Source of the DNA: an uncultured Eubacteriales bacterium
Lineage (GTDB): Bacteria > Bacillota > Clostridia > Oscillospirales > Acutalibacteraceae
Length of the DNA: 64,000 nt
NCBI GenBank assembly: GCA_949293815.1
Contig: CASFEZ010000005.1
Coordinates: 62,001-126,000, forward strand
Direction: 5' to 3'
The translations under genes and the position numbers were made by a program. Under the pieces are notes generated by a model that searched no databases, was not told the origin of the DNA, and was given only the letters and a program-made list of their open reading frames with translations. Positions within the stretch are counted from its first letter, which is position 1. Every line of letters begins with the position of its first letter. This document shows positions 25,479-33,751 of this stretch, one piece after another.

Positions 25479-25507
25479 ATTGTAGTCGTCCACTAAAATA
25501 AAGTCAA
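25479..25507 (-). promoter_or_regulatory. Sigma-A type promoter for the lipoprotein-araD-dnaE run
   Basis: Minus strand: TTGACT (25507-25502), 17 bases, TACAAT (25484-25479), about 70 bases before ATG 25403. It is divergent from the beta-galactosidase promoter. Confidence 0.7.
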
Positions 25508-25539
25508 CCGATAATTTGTAAATTTGCCTGTATTCCCCC

Positions 25540-25569
25540 TTGCAATATGGAAACGGGCTGTGCTATGAT
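25540..25569 (+). promoter_or_regulatory. Promoter of the beta-galactosidase operon
   Basis: TTGCAA (25540-25545), 18 bases, TATGAT (25564-25569). The expected start is only about 22 bases before ATG 25599, so the leader is very short. Confidence 0.6.
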
Positions 25570-25598
25570 AAACAAAAAAACGGAGGCATGGATGAATT

Positions 25599-28500
25599 AT
25601 GAAATATGAACTTTTTCTGAATCATCATACCGACTTTCATACCCTGCAAATCGGCAATCTGCCCGCAAGGGCTTATACCATCCCCTTCCCTTCCAAGGAG
25701 AGCTGCCAAAAGACCGACTATATCACCGAGCGCAGCGGCTCGCCCATGGTGGAAAATCTCTCCGGCGCATGGGATTTCAAATTTTATCCCACGGTGCTGA
25801 AAATGAAAAGCCATATCGACACCGATAAGATGGACTTTGAAACCATTCAAATTCCCTGCACCTGGCAGCGCACCGGCGTACAGCCCCCGGTGTATCTGAA
25901 CTGCCCCTATGAATTTAAGACCTTTGAGCCCTGCATCCCCACCGACCAGCCCGCCGCCATTTACCGCAAGCATTTCACGGTAAGCGATATAAACAAAACC
26001 CGCATTCTCTCTTTCCTCGGCGTAGCCAGCTGCGCGGATGTCTATGTCAACGGCGCCTTTGTCGGCTATCGTGAGGGGACGCACAACACCAGCGAATTTG
26101 ATATTACCTCCCTTGTCCACGAGGGGGAAAACGAGCTTCTGGTGGTGGTTTTCAAATGGTGCAACGGCTCGTTTTTGGAAGCGCAGGATATGTTCCGCGA
26201 AACCGGCATTTTCCGGGATGTACTGCTTTACAGCTATGATGCGGTATATCTGTATGACTACCGTGTGGATACCGACAAAGCCGGGGACGGCTATGATTTA
26301 TCCATCGAAGCTACGCTTGCGGGCGATACCGATGGCGCCGCCGTCAAAGCGCAGCTGTATGACGGGGGAACGCTTGTGGCGGAAGGTATGCTCACAGACG
26401 GCAAAACCGTCTTCTCCGCCCTTTCGGTCAAAGAGTGGAACGCCGAGGTGCCCTATCTTTACACCCTGTACCTGACCGTGGAAAAGGACGGCAGGGAAAT
26501 CATGTGTGTGAGAAGCGATGTGGGCTTTAAGCACATTCAAATTGACGGACAGCACTTCCTGTTCAACGATAAATTGATTAAAATCAAAGGCGTGAACCAT
26601 CACGATTCCAGCATTGTCGGCGGCTATGCCATGACACACGAGGAACTGATTCGCGATATAGAGTTGATGAAATCCTATAATGTCAACGCGGTGCGTACCT
26701 CCCACTATCCGCCCGACCCGTTCTTTTTGCAGCTTTGCGACCACTACGGTCTGTACTGTATTGACGAAGCGGATATCGAAACCCACGGCTGCTGGGAAAT
26801 GGCGATGGATGTCAGCTATATCAGCAAGCAGAAAAAATGGATCCCCCACTATGTTGACCGGGTAAAGCGGATGTATTACCGCGACCGCAACCATCCCTGC
26901 CTTTTGATGTGGTCGCTGGGCAACGAATCCGGCGGATATACCTGTCAGGATGCCTGCTACGACTTTATTAAGTCCATGGACAATCGTATCCCCGTGCATT
27001 ACGAGGGCGTCATTCATACCAACCGGGTCTGCTACGATGTGTTCTCCAATATGTACAACAGCACCGAAAATCTGGAGCTGATTGGCAAGGGCACCATCAA
27101 GGACGGCATTCGCACCAAATTTTATAAAACCAAGCCCTATTTCTACTGCGAATATGCCCACGCCATGGGCGTAGGACCAGGCAATTTGGAGGAATACTGG
27201 GATTTATTCTATCGGTACGACAATTTGATGGGCGGCTGTATTTGGGAATGGTGCGACCATACCGTTTATCACGACGGAACCGATAAATACAAATATCGAT
27301 ACACCTACGGCGGCGACCACGGCGAGCGGCAGCACGACGGCAACTTCTGCGTCGATGGTCTGATATACGCCGACCGCCGTCCCCATACCGGCGCTTTGGA
27401 GATGCGCAATGTCTACCGCCCTGTCCGCGCCAAGCTGATTGACGGTACAACCGTTGCCTTTACCAACACCAACCGCTTCCGCGCCGCTGATTATTTACGG
27501 ATTCAATGGAGCTGTACCGTGAACGGCGAAGAAAAGGAAACCGGTACGCTCTCCCTTTCCGCCGCCCCGGAGAGCACCGAAGAAGTGACCATTCCGCTCA
27601 CAACGCCTTTGGACGAGAGCAAGGATATGGCAATTCTGTTCTCTTATTATGACGGCGACACCTGTCTTGCGGAGGATCAGGTCACCTTAAACGATGTGGA
27701 CTATGAATACACCGTTGCGATTGGCGATAAGGTCTGTATTTCGCAAAAGGGCAATGAGGTGCTGGTGGAGTTCGACAATGGCAGCGCCGTGTTCAACACC
27801 AAAACCGGCTTTTTGACCCGCTACACCGCCGCCGGTCAGGACTTAATCAACCCAAACCCCGCCCAATATGATGCCTTCCGCCCGAATCTGTTCCGCGCCT
27901 TTTTGGACAACGACCGCAACCTGCGCGGCGGCATTCAGCACGCGGGGCTGCGGAGCTTAAAAACCAAAGTCATTTTCTTTGACGCGACCGTGGATGACGG
28001 CGTGGCGCGGATTACCGTAGCCCATGAGCTGCTGCGGGAAAAGGAAAACCGCTATACCGTGGAAACGGAATACGAGATTACCGCGGCGGGCGTGATGGAT
28101 GTCCACACCGAAATCACTTCGTTTACCGCCCTGTCCTATATTGACCTGCCCCGCTTCGGCGTGCTGCTGGAGCTGCCGAAAAAATACGACCATGTTAAAT
28201 ATTACGGCATGGGTCCCTGGGAGAACCTGCCCGATTTCAAGGCGCAGAGCCATATGGGCGTTTTCGAGAGCAAAGTGGACGATTTGTTCGAGCACTATGT
28301 CTATCCCCAGGACAACGGCAACCACGGCAAGGTTAAAATGCTGGCTTTGACCGATGCCGAGGGCGGCGGCTTCACCTTCTACGCCGATACCGACTTTTCC
28401 TTCTCCGTTCGCCATTGCACCCAGGACAGCCTGGACGATGCGACCCACGACGAGGAAATTCAGTGGGTGGATTCCACCGTTCTTTCTCTCGACGGCTTTA

Positions 28501-28616
28501 TGCGCGGCACCGGCACTGGCATTTGCGGCCCGGACACCCGCGCAGAGTACCGCCTGAATCTGGAAGAGCGTCTGCCCTCCCTGACCTTTACGGTGGTGCC
28601 CGAAGCGGCAAAATAA
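25599..28616 (+). CDS. Beta-galactosidase, glycoside hydrolase family 2 (LacZ-like)
   Basis: A 1005-residue LacZ-type enzyme, full length with five expected domains: jelly-roll (about 45-215, closing ETGIFRDVLLYSYD), an immunoglobulin-like domain, the catalytic barrel, and the small- and large-beta C-terminal domains (ending RLPSLTFTVVPEAAK). The acid/base glutamate is Glu443 in MWSLGNESGGY; the nucleophile is Glu518 in YFYCEYAHAMG. The large C-terminal domain has YYGMGPWENLPDFK, as in LacZ. No signal peptide, so it works in the cytoplasm on imported galactosides. ATG 25599 is used: GGAGG at 25582 sits 11 bases upstream, and the two nearer ATGs are out of frame. A hairpin follows, then the GNAT-GH78 gene. 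Confidence 0.95.
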   Translation: MKYELFLNHHTDFHTLQIGNLPARAYTIPFPSKESCQKTDYITERSGSPMVENLSGAWDFKFYPTVLKMKSHIDTDKMDFETIQIPCTWQRTGVQPPVYLNCPYEFKTFEPCIPTDQPAAIYRKHFTVSDINKTRILSFLGVASCADVYVNGAFVGYREGTHNTSEFDITSLVHEGENELLVVVFKWCNGSFLEAQDMFRETGIFRDVLLYSYDAVYLYDYRVDTDKAGDGYDLSIEATLAGDTDGAAVKAQLYDGGTLVAEGMLTDGKTVFSALSVKEWNAEVPYLYTLYLTVEKDGREIMCVRSDVGFKHIQIDGQHFLFNDKLIKIKGVNHHDSSIVGGYAMTHEELIRDIELMKSYNVNAVRTSHYPPDPFFLQLCDHYGLYCIDEADIETHGCWEMAMDVSYISKQKKWIPHYVDRVKRMYYRDRNHPCLLMWSLGNESGGYTCQDACYDFIKSMDNRIPVHYEGVIHTNRVCYDVFSNMYNSTENLELIGKGTIKDGIRTKFYKTKPYFYCEYAHAMGVGPGNLEEYWDLFYRYDNLMGGCIWEWCDHTVYHDGTDKYKYRYTYGGDHGERQHDGNFCVDGLIYADRRPHTGALEMRNVYRPVRAKLIDGTTVAFTNTNRFRAADYLRIQWSCTVNGEEKETGTLSLSAAPESTEEVTIPLTTPLDESKDMAILFSYYDGDTCLAEDQVTLNDVDYEYTVAIGDKVCISQKGNEVLVEFDNGSAVFNTKTGFLTRYTAAGQDLINPNPAQYDAFRPNLFRAFLDNDRNLRGGIQHAGLRSLKTKVIFFDATVDDGVARITVAHELLREKENRYTVETEYEITAAGVMDVHTEITSFTALSYIDLPRFGVLLELPKKYDHVKYYGMGPWENLPDFKAQSHMGVFESKVDDLFEHYVYPQDNGNHGKVKMLALTDAEGGGFTFYADTDFSFSVRHCTQDSLDDATHDEEIQWVDSTVLSLDGFMRGTGTGICGPDTRAEYRLNLEERLPSLTFTVVPEAAK

Positions 28617-28638
28617 AACACATCTCTTATGCAGCAAA

Positions 28639-28676
28639 AAAGACCCTGCTCTCTGATTCGGAGAACAGGGTCTTCC
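28639..28676 (+). terminator. Hairpin between the beta-galactosidase and rhamnosidase genes
   Basis: AGACCCTG pairs with CAGGGTCT around a 17-base loop with inner pairing. The tail (TCCTAC) lacks a T run, so it probably lowers rather than ends transcription, or stabilises the upstream message. Confidence 0.45.
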
Positions 28677-28706
28677 TACAAAAAAAACTGGCAGAGGTGA
28701 ATTTAT

Positions 28707-31274
28707 ATGATAACCCATCAATGGATTCCCGGTGACGGCGACTATACCGATGCGCTTACTGTTCGCCGCGCCGTTTTTATGGACGAGCAGGGCTATTCCG
28801 AACAGATAGAGGTTGTACCCGAAGAAGAGCGGGTTTCTCTGCATCTGGTCATTTATGACGATGGTATCCCCGTCGGCTGCGGACGGCTGCTGCCCGACCC
28901 CGAGCCCCGTTCCATGCACGCCGGGCGCATTGCTGTATTAAAATCACACCGCGGCACCGGACTTGGTAGGGTCATTGTACAGCTGCTGACCGAAAAGGCA
29001 AAAGAACGCGGGGCGGAAATCGTACATATCGGCGCACAGAAATATGCCGTGCCTTTCTATGAAAAATGCGGTTATCACAAATGCTCGGCAGAGTATATGG
29101 ACGGGCATATTCCCCATATCGCCATGGCGCGCACCTTCGCTTTAGACGGCTGCGGCTTTTTGGCTTTTGGCGATTTATACGAAGCGGTGATTTTCCGCAA
29201 AAATATCCAGATCCCCGCGCCGGTAAAAAAGGCGACCATCAAAATACTGACCCTTGGCTTTTTTGAGGGGTATCTCAACGGTAAAAAAATCAGCGAGGAC
29301 TTTTATGTCCCCGCCTGGAGCAACTATATCGAGCGGGACCATTCGGCCATGAACTACCCCATCCACGACCGGATGTGCTGCCGCGCCTATTATATGGAAT
29401 ACGATGTGACATCGCTGCTAAAAAATGGCGAAAACGCGCTGGCGCTGCATATCGGCGACGGGTGGTACGGTCAGTGGGAGAGCGAAAACGAGGGCGTTCA
29501 CCGCTACGGCGAAAAGAAGCTCTGCTATCTTCTTTGTGTCACCGACGAGGCGGGCAGCGAATACCGTTTTTCCTCCTCGGACGGCGGCCGGTTCCGCCAA
29601 AGCTATATCAAATCCACCAGTATGTATTTTGGCGAAGTACAGGATCTGCGCGATTATGACCGCGAACTGTTTGTTTCGGCTCCGAACGGCGCACAATGGC
29701 GCGATGCGGAACCTGCCGAGGCGCCGAACACCCTGATTCTGAAACAAACCTGCCCGCCGGATCGAATTTTAAGGCATATTACCGACCCGAAAATCATATA
29801 CTCTTTCGGAGATACCACCATTTATGACATCGGAGAAAACCTCGCCGGTTTCGCGGTGCTGAAATTTCCCGAAGGCGCACGAGCCAACCGGCGCATTTCG
29901 GTGCGCTATGCCGAAAACTTGAACGAGGACGGCTCCTTAAACTTTCATTCCATCGGCGGCACAAACCGCATCGGTATGGACGAATTTCGCAGCGGTCAGG
30001 ACAGCGATGTGCTTTTATACCCCCACTTTCTCTGGCACGCGGGGCGGTATATTGAGGTGCGCGGCGAACACGAATTTATGGACTTTTGTCTGGTGGCGTC
30101 GGATATTCCGGTGACCGCCTCGTTCCGCTCCTCGGACGATACGCTGAACTGGCTGTTTGAAGCGTATGTGCGTACCCAGCAGTCCAATATCCACTGCTGC
30201 GTGCCCTCCGACTGTCCCCATCGGGAACGGCTCGGCTATACCGGCGACGGGCAGCTGACGAGCCGCGCCTGCATGACCATCTTTGACGCGGAGGGGCTTT
30301 ACCGCAAATGGATGGGGGATATTGCCGACTGTCAGGACATTGAGGGCGGTCATGTGCAGCACACCGCGCCTTTCTACGGCGGAGGCGGCGGTCCGGGGGG
30401 CTGGGGCTGCGCCATGGTGGCCGTGCCCTGGAATTTCTATGCATTTTACGGCGACAAAAGCGTTTTGGCAGCCTACTATTGCCACATGGAAAAATACCTC
30501 GCGTATATGCATGCGCACAGCGAAAACGGTCTTGTGGTACGCGAAGAGGAGGGCGGCTGGTGTCTCGGGGACTGGTGCCCGCCCTATGGAAAACCGAAAA
30601 TTCCCGAGCCCTTTGTAAACACTTATTTCTTTATCCGTTCCCTGCGCCAGACCGCCAAAGCTGCTGAAATTCTTGGCAAAGAGCAGGATATTCCCCGCTA
30701 TCGGGCATGGGATGAAACCGCCTGCCAGGCGCTGCTGCGCGATTATTTTGACGCCGGCACCGGCTCGTTCTGCGAAGGAATCGAGGGCGCGGATGCCTTT
30801 GCCGTAGACCTATCCTTAGGCGATGAACGCACCTTAAAGAACCTTTCCGCCAAATACGAGCAGCTGGGCATGTATGACACGGGTATTTTCGGTACGGATC
30901 TTGTGACCAAAACCCTGTTCCGCCATGGGTACGCCTCCCTTGCGCTGCGGCTGCTGACCGGCAAGGGCGAGGTTTCGTTCCGCCATATGAAAGAAGCGGG
31001 CGCCACGACCCTTTGGGAATATTGGTTCAACGACCATTCCTCCAGCCACCCCATGTTCGGCGCGGTTACCGAATACCTGTTCAGCGATATCCTCGGCATA
31101 CGCCAAAAAGAAGGCAGCGCCGGCTTCTCCGAAGTGGAGATCTCCCCCGCCCCTTTGCCCGAGCTGGATTGGGCGGAGGGCAGCATACAAACCGCCGGCG
31201 GCACCATAGAAGTGCGCGTTGAAAAAGGGCGGCTTGTTCGCAAAAAAATCACAAAAGGAAGAGAAGAACCATGA
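28707..31274 (+). CDS. GNAT acetyltransferase fused to GH78 alpha-L-rhamnosidase
   Basis: An 855-residue two-part protein. Residues 1-145 are a GNAT N-acetyltransferase: VRRAVFMDEQGYSEQIE, then the acetyl-CoA loop VLKSHRGTGLGRVIVQLL, then PFYEKCGYHKCS. From about 155 the frame continues without a break into a GH78 rhamnosidase: FRKNIQIPAPVKKATI and GFFEGYLNGKKIS (N-terminal beta domain), CCVPSDCPHRERLGYTGDGQ with the acid Glu507 in the (alpha/alpha)6 barrel, and ATTLWEYW with the base Glu771. The GH78 end is complete. No signal peptide. AGAGGTGA precedes ATG 28707. It overlaps the Vat-like gene by four bases. The glycosidase should remove L-rhamnose from imported oligosaccharides; the acetyltransferase substrate is unknown. 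Confidence 0.9.
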   Translation: MITHQWIPGDGDYTDALTVRRAVFMDEQGYSEQIEVVPEEERVSLHLVIYDDGIPVGCGRLLPDPEPRSMHAGRIAVLKSHRGTGLGRVIVQLLTEKAKERGAEIVHIGAQKYAVPFYEKCGYHKCSAEYMDGHIPHIAMARTFALDGCGFLAFGDLYEAVIFRKNIQIPAPVKKATIKILTLGFFEGYLNGKKISEDFYVPAWSNYIERDHSAMNYPIHDRMCCRAYYMEYDVTSLLKNGENALALHIGDGWYGQWESENEGVHRYGEKKLCYLLCVTDEAGSEYRFSSSDGGRFRQSYIKSTSMYFGEVQDLRDYDRELFVSAPNGAQWRDAEPAEAPNTLILKQTCPPDRILRHITDPKIIYSFGDTTIYDIGENLAGFAVLKFPEGARANRRISVRYAENLNEDGSLNFHSIGGTNRIGMDEFRSGQDSDVLLYPHFLWHAGRYIEVRGEHEFMDFCLVASDIPVTASFRSSDDTLNWLFEAYVRTQQSNIHCCVPSDCPHRERLGYTGDGQLTSRACMTIFDAEGLYRKWMGDIADCQDIEGGHVQHTAPFYGGGGGPGGWGCAMVAVPWNFYAFYGDKSVLAAYYCHMEKYLAYMHAHSENGLVVREEEGGWCLGDWCPPYGKPKIPEPFVNTYFFIRSLRQTAKAAEILGKEQDIPRYRAWDETACQALLRDYFDAGTGSFCEGIEGADAFAVDLSLGDERTLKNLSAKYEQLGMYDTGIFGTDLVTKTLFRHGYASLALRLLTGKGEVSFRHMKEAGATTLWEYWFNDHSSSHPMFGAVTEYLFSDILGIRQKEGSAGFSEVEISPAPLPELDWAEGSIQTAGGTIEVRVEKGRLVRKKITKGREEP

Positions 31275-31900
31275 TACCCGACAAACACGCGCTGTTTCCC
31301 AATCCAAACATTCCCAGCCTTTGCCTGATTCAAAACGCCGTCACCCGCGAAAACATTCAAGTCGGCGATTATACCTATTACGACGACCCGGACGGCGCCG
31401 CGCGCTTTGAAGAGCGGGTGACCCACCACTATGCATTTCTGGGCGACCGGCTGATTATCGGCAAGTTTTGCAGCATCGGCAAGGGCATTGAATTTATTAT
31501 GAACGGCGCAAACCACCGCATGGGCAGCGTTAGCACCTATCCTTTCAACCTGCTCAGGGGCGACTGGGAAAGCAGTGTGCCTGCCCTCGATGATTTGCCC
31601 TTGAAGGGCGATACCGTTGTGGGCAATGATGTGTGGATTGGGCAGAATGTGACCGTGCTGCCCGGCGTTCATATCGGCGACGGCGCCATCATCGGCGCGA
31701 ATGCCGTTGTTGCCAAGGATATTCCGCCCTATACCATTGCGGCGGGTAATCCGGCGGAGGTCATTCGCCGCCGGTTCTCGGAAGAAATCATCGAACATCT
31801 GCTTGCCTTACGCTGGTGGGACAGGGATATACAGTGGATTACCCAAAACCTGCCCGTCCTTTGCTCCGGCAACCCGGAAGAAATCCTGACCATACAGTAA
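31271..31900 (+). CDS. Vat-type xenobiotic acetyltransferase (streptogramin A family)
   Basis: A 209-residue left-handed beta-helix acetyltransferase of the Vat/CatB group. The resemblance to Vat streptogramin A acetyltransferases is strong: VGDYTYYDDPDG, IGKFCSIGKGIEFIMNGANH, STYPFNLL, LPLKGDTVVGNDVWIG and IAAGNPAEVIRRRF. His82 in NGANHRM falls at the position of the Vat catalytic histidine. The difference is RMGSVSTYPF where I recall RMDGSTYPF in Vat enzymes. Known members acetylate virginiamycin M-type antibiotics from acetyl-CoA; related enzymes acetylate sugars, which would fit the glycosidase operon. The start overlaps the rhamnosidase stop in ATGA, so the two are coupled. The terminator is at 31911-31942. 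Resistance is possible but not shown. Confidence 0.87.
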   Translation: MIPDKHALFPNPNIPSLCLIQNAVTRENIQVGDYTYYDDPDGAARFEERVTHHYAFLGDRLIIGKFCSIGKGIEFIMNGANHRMGSVSTYPFNLLRGDWESSVPALDDLPLKGDTVVGNDVWIGQNVTVLPGVHIGDGAIIGANAVVAKDIPPYTIAAGNPAEVIRRRFSEEIIEHLLALRWWDRDIQWITQNLPVLCSGNPEEILTIQ

Positions 31901-31910
31901 GACAATAAAA

Positions 31911-31942
31911 AGGCGCCCGATTTGCGTTCGGGCGCTTTTTTT
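31911..31942 (+). terminator. Strong terminator after the glycosidase / Vat operon
   Basis: GCGCCCGA (31913-31920) pairs with TCGGGCGC (31928-31935) and is followed by eight Ts. Confidence 0.9.
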
Positions 31943-31948
31943 CCGGAA

Positions 31949-31974
31949 CAAAAAAAGCTCCGTGCAACGGAGCT
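31949..31974 (-). terminator. Strong terminator after the 58-residue membrane protein
   Basis: AGCTCCGT pairs with ACGGAGCT with a three-base loop, followed on the minus strand by seven Ts. It faces the terminator at 31911-31942. Confidence 0.9.
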
Positions 31975-31999
31975 GATTCTGCCAAAGCCTATCTGCCTG

Positions 32000-32176
32000 T
32001 CAAGCGACGGTTTCGGAAACGAAATCCTCGTCACAGCAAGAGCAGGAAACATAGTTTTCCTCGGTATTGCCAATCTGCTGCTGTTTTTCCATATACTTCT
32101 GTACCAGAGCATATACAGCGGCAATCACACCCGCGATACCTACAATAATGCCGATTACTTTCAGAGCTTTTTTCAT
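32000..32176 (-). CDS. Small membrane protein with cysteine-rich tail (58 residues)
   Basis: A short gene easily missed. It begins MKKALKVIGIIVGIAGVIAA, giving one membrane helix (about 6-25), then a charged helix (QKYMEKQQQ) and a tail with YVSCSCCDEDF, three cysteines in four residues. ATG 32176 follows AAAGGACGG, and a strong terminator follows the TGA, so it reads as a real gene. It lies 30 bases downstream of rpsT and is probably on the same transcript. I know no function; the tail could bind a metal or be oxidised. Confidence 0.7.
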   Translation of the reverse strand: MKKALKVIGIIVGIAGVIAAVYALVQKYMEKQQQIGNTEENYVSCSCCDEDFVSETVA

Positions 32177-32206
32177 GGGGAAACCGTCCTTTCAAAACAA
32201 AATTAT

Positions 32207-32470
32207 TTATGCATTGGACTTGCTCAGCTTCACGGCGAGAGCCGCTTTTTTGCGAGCCGCATTGTTTTTATGCAGCAGACCTTTGGCAGCAGCCTGGTCA
32301 ATCTTCTTTTCCGCGAGCCTTACAAGTTCTGCTTTATCCGCTGCGTTGGTTTCAACAGCGATATTCGCTTTTTTAATAGCGGTTTTCAAAGCCGTATTTG
32401 CAGATTTATTACGGGCAGCTTTGGTCGCGTTTACGCGAACTCTTTTTTTCGCAGATTTAATATTGGGCAT
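32207..32470 (-). CDS. rpsT: 30S ribosomal protein S20
   Basis: S20 binds 16S rRNA early in small-subunit assembly. The 87-residue product starts MPNIKSAKKRVRVNATKAAR, is lysine/alanine-rich and helical throughout, and carries the conserved QAAAKGLLHKNNAARKK near the end. AAAGGAGGTG precedes ATG 32470. It is back to back with gpr, a pairing often seen in Clostridia and Bacilli. Its promoter is at 32504-32532. Confidence 0.97.
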   Translation of the reverse strand: MPNIKSAKKRVRVNATKAARNKSANTALKTAIKKANIAVETNAADKAELVRLAEKKIDQAAAKGLLHKNNAARKKAALAVKLSKSNA

Positions 32471-32503
32471 ATTGGCACCTCCTTTGCGTCATACACATAC
32501 TGT

Positions 32504-32532
32504 ATCATACCATCTTTCTCGATGAATTGCAA
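32504..32532 (-). promoter_or_regulatory. Promoter of rpsT
   Basis: Minus strand: TTGCAA (32532-32527), 17 bases, TATGAT (32509-32504), about 35 bases before the start codon. Confidence 0.65.
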
Positions 32533-32655
32533 GATTTTTTTTAATTTTTTTCACAAACGGGCAGCCGCGCCGAAAAAGTACGGATGAACCCCGCGCCATG
32601 GGCAACACTATTCACAGAAAAACTGCATTATAAAAATAAAACGGAGGCGTTTTCC

Positions 32656-33534
32656 ATGTTTTTCGGAACCGACCTTGCCATGGAACGGCGAGAAATCGCC
32701 GGCGATATCGAAGGGCTTACCCACAGCGAGCAAACCGTTGGCGATGCGACCGTCAGCACCATTGAAGTGACAACCCCCGAAGCTGCCAAAGCACTGGGCA
32801 AGCCGGAGGGAAGCTATATTACCGTATCCGTGCCGTCCATGCGCGCGTCACGCGAGCTTTTTGACGGCAGGGTACAGGCAGTGGCGGACTGTCTTGCCCG
32901 GCTGCTGCCCCAGGACGGCGGCGTGCTGGTAGTGGGACTGGGAAACCTCGCCATCACTTCAGATGCCATTGGTCCGAAATGCGCCGAAAAGGTTTTTGCC
33001 ACCAGTCATATTGACAAACAGCTGGCGCAGGAGCTTGGTTTTGCGCAGCTGCGCAAAGTGTCTGTCCTTGCGCCCGGCGTAGCAGGCAAAACCGGGCTGG
33101 AAGCCTCCCATGTCATTCGGAGCATCTGCGCCGACCTGCACCCGGCGGTCATTATTGCCGTAGATGCCCTGGCGGCGCGGGATTTGGCGCGTGTCGGCAC
33201 AACCATTCAAATGACCGATACCGGCGTTGCACCCGGCTCCGGCGTGGGCAATGCGCGAAAAGTCCTGAACCGGCAGAACCTGGGTATTCCGGTCATCGCC
33301 GTCGGCATTCCCACGGTCATTCATATCCTGCACGCAGCCCTGGGGCTGTTCGGCGATGCTTTGACCGATGAAAAAGTAAACGCGGCAAAGGACGAATACC
33401 GCAATACCATTGTCACGGTGCGGGAAGCGGACACCATGGTCGAACGCGCCGCCGCTCTGACCGCCATGGCAATCAACAAGGCACTTCAGCCCTCGCTTTC
33501 GCAAGAGGAGCTGACGGAATTAATCCTGGGATAA
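32656..33534 (+). CDS. gpr: Germination protease GPR
   Basis: GPR degrades small acid-soluble spore proteins at germination and is made in the forespore as an inactive zymogen. The 292-residue product starts MFFGTDLAMERREIAGDIEG, with the conserved TDLAxE propeptide processing site. The core has VVGLGNLAITSDAIGPKCAE, VLAPGVAGKTGLEA, AVDALAARDLARVGTTIQ, and TGVAPGSGVGNAR, all family marks. ATG 32656 follows GGAGG; the earlier in-frame ATG at 32584 lacks one. The propeptide is shorter than in Bacillus. Expression from sigma-F or sigma-G is known for the family; a CATTATA at 32626-32632 resembles a sigma-G -10 box, but I found no matching -35. Confidence 0.96.
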   Translation: MFFGTDLAMERREIAGDIEGLTHSEQTVGDATVSTIEVTTPEAAKALGKPEGSYITVSVPSMRASRELFDGRVQAVADCLARLLPQDGGVLVVGLGNLAITSDAIGPKCAEKVFATSHIDKQLAQELGFAQLRKVSVLAPGVAGKTGLEASHVIRSICADLHPAVIIAVDALAARDLARVGTTIQMTDTGVAPGSGVGNARKVLNRQNLGIPVIAVGIPTVIHILHAALGLFGDALTDEKVNAAKDEYRNTIVTVREADTMVERAAALTAMAINKALQPSLSQEELTELILG

Positions 33535-33544
33535 GGAAAAAGCC

Positions 33545-33751
33545 ATGAACAAAAACCCGATTTTTCGTCTGATTCAAATTTTTCTGCTGCTTTCCATTCT
33601 GCTGCTGTGCATCGCGGGCGTAGCGGCAGGCGCAGTCACCATCAGCGAACGCAGCAAGCCCAGCGCCGAGGCAGAAACACCTCTGGCTATCCCCGCGCAT
33701 TCTTTTTCGTACGGTACCGCCGCTCCCGGCGGCACGGCGCCTCGCTTTTAA
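33545..33751 (+). CDS. Small single-span membrane protein downstream of gpr
   Basis: A 68-residue protein beginning ten bases after the gpr stop, with AAGGAA before ATG 33545. It has one helix (LIQIFLLLSILLLCIAGVAA, about 9-28) and a short Pro/Ala/Gly tail (APGGTAPRF). I know no family. Its position suggests co-expression with gpr in the forespore, possibly a spore-membrane protein (inference). Its last four bases overlap the end of the gene on the other strand. Confidence 0.6.
   Translation: MNKNPIFRLIQIFLLLSILLLCIAGVAAGAVTISERSKPSAEAETPLAIPAHSFSYGTAAPGGTAPRF

Noticed and set aside
32584-32655. Sigma-G promoter for gpr
   Set aside because: CATTATA resembles a sigma-G -10 box, but no TGAATA-like box lies 17-18 bases upstream.
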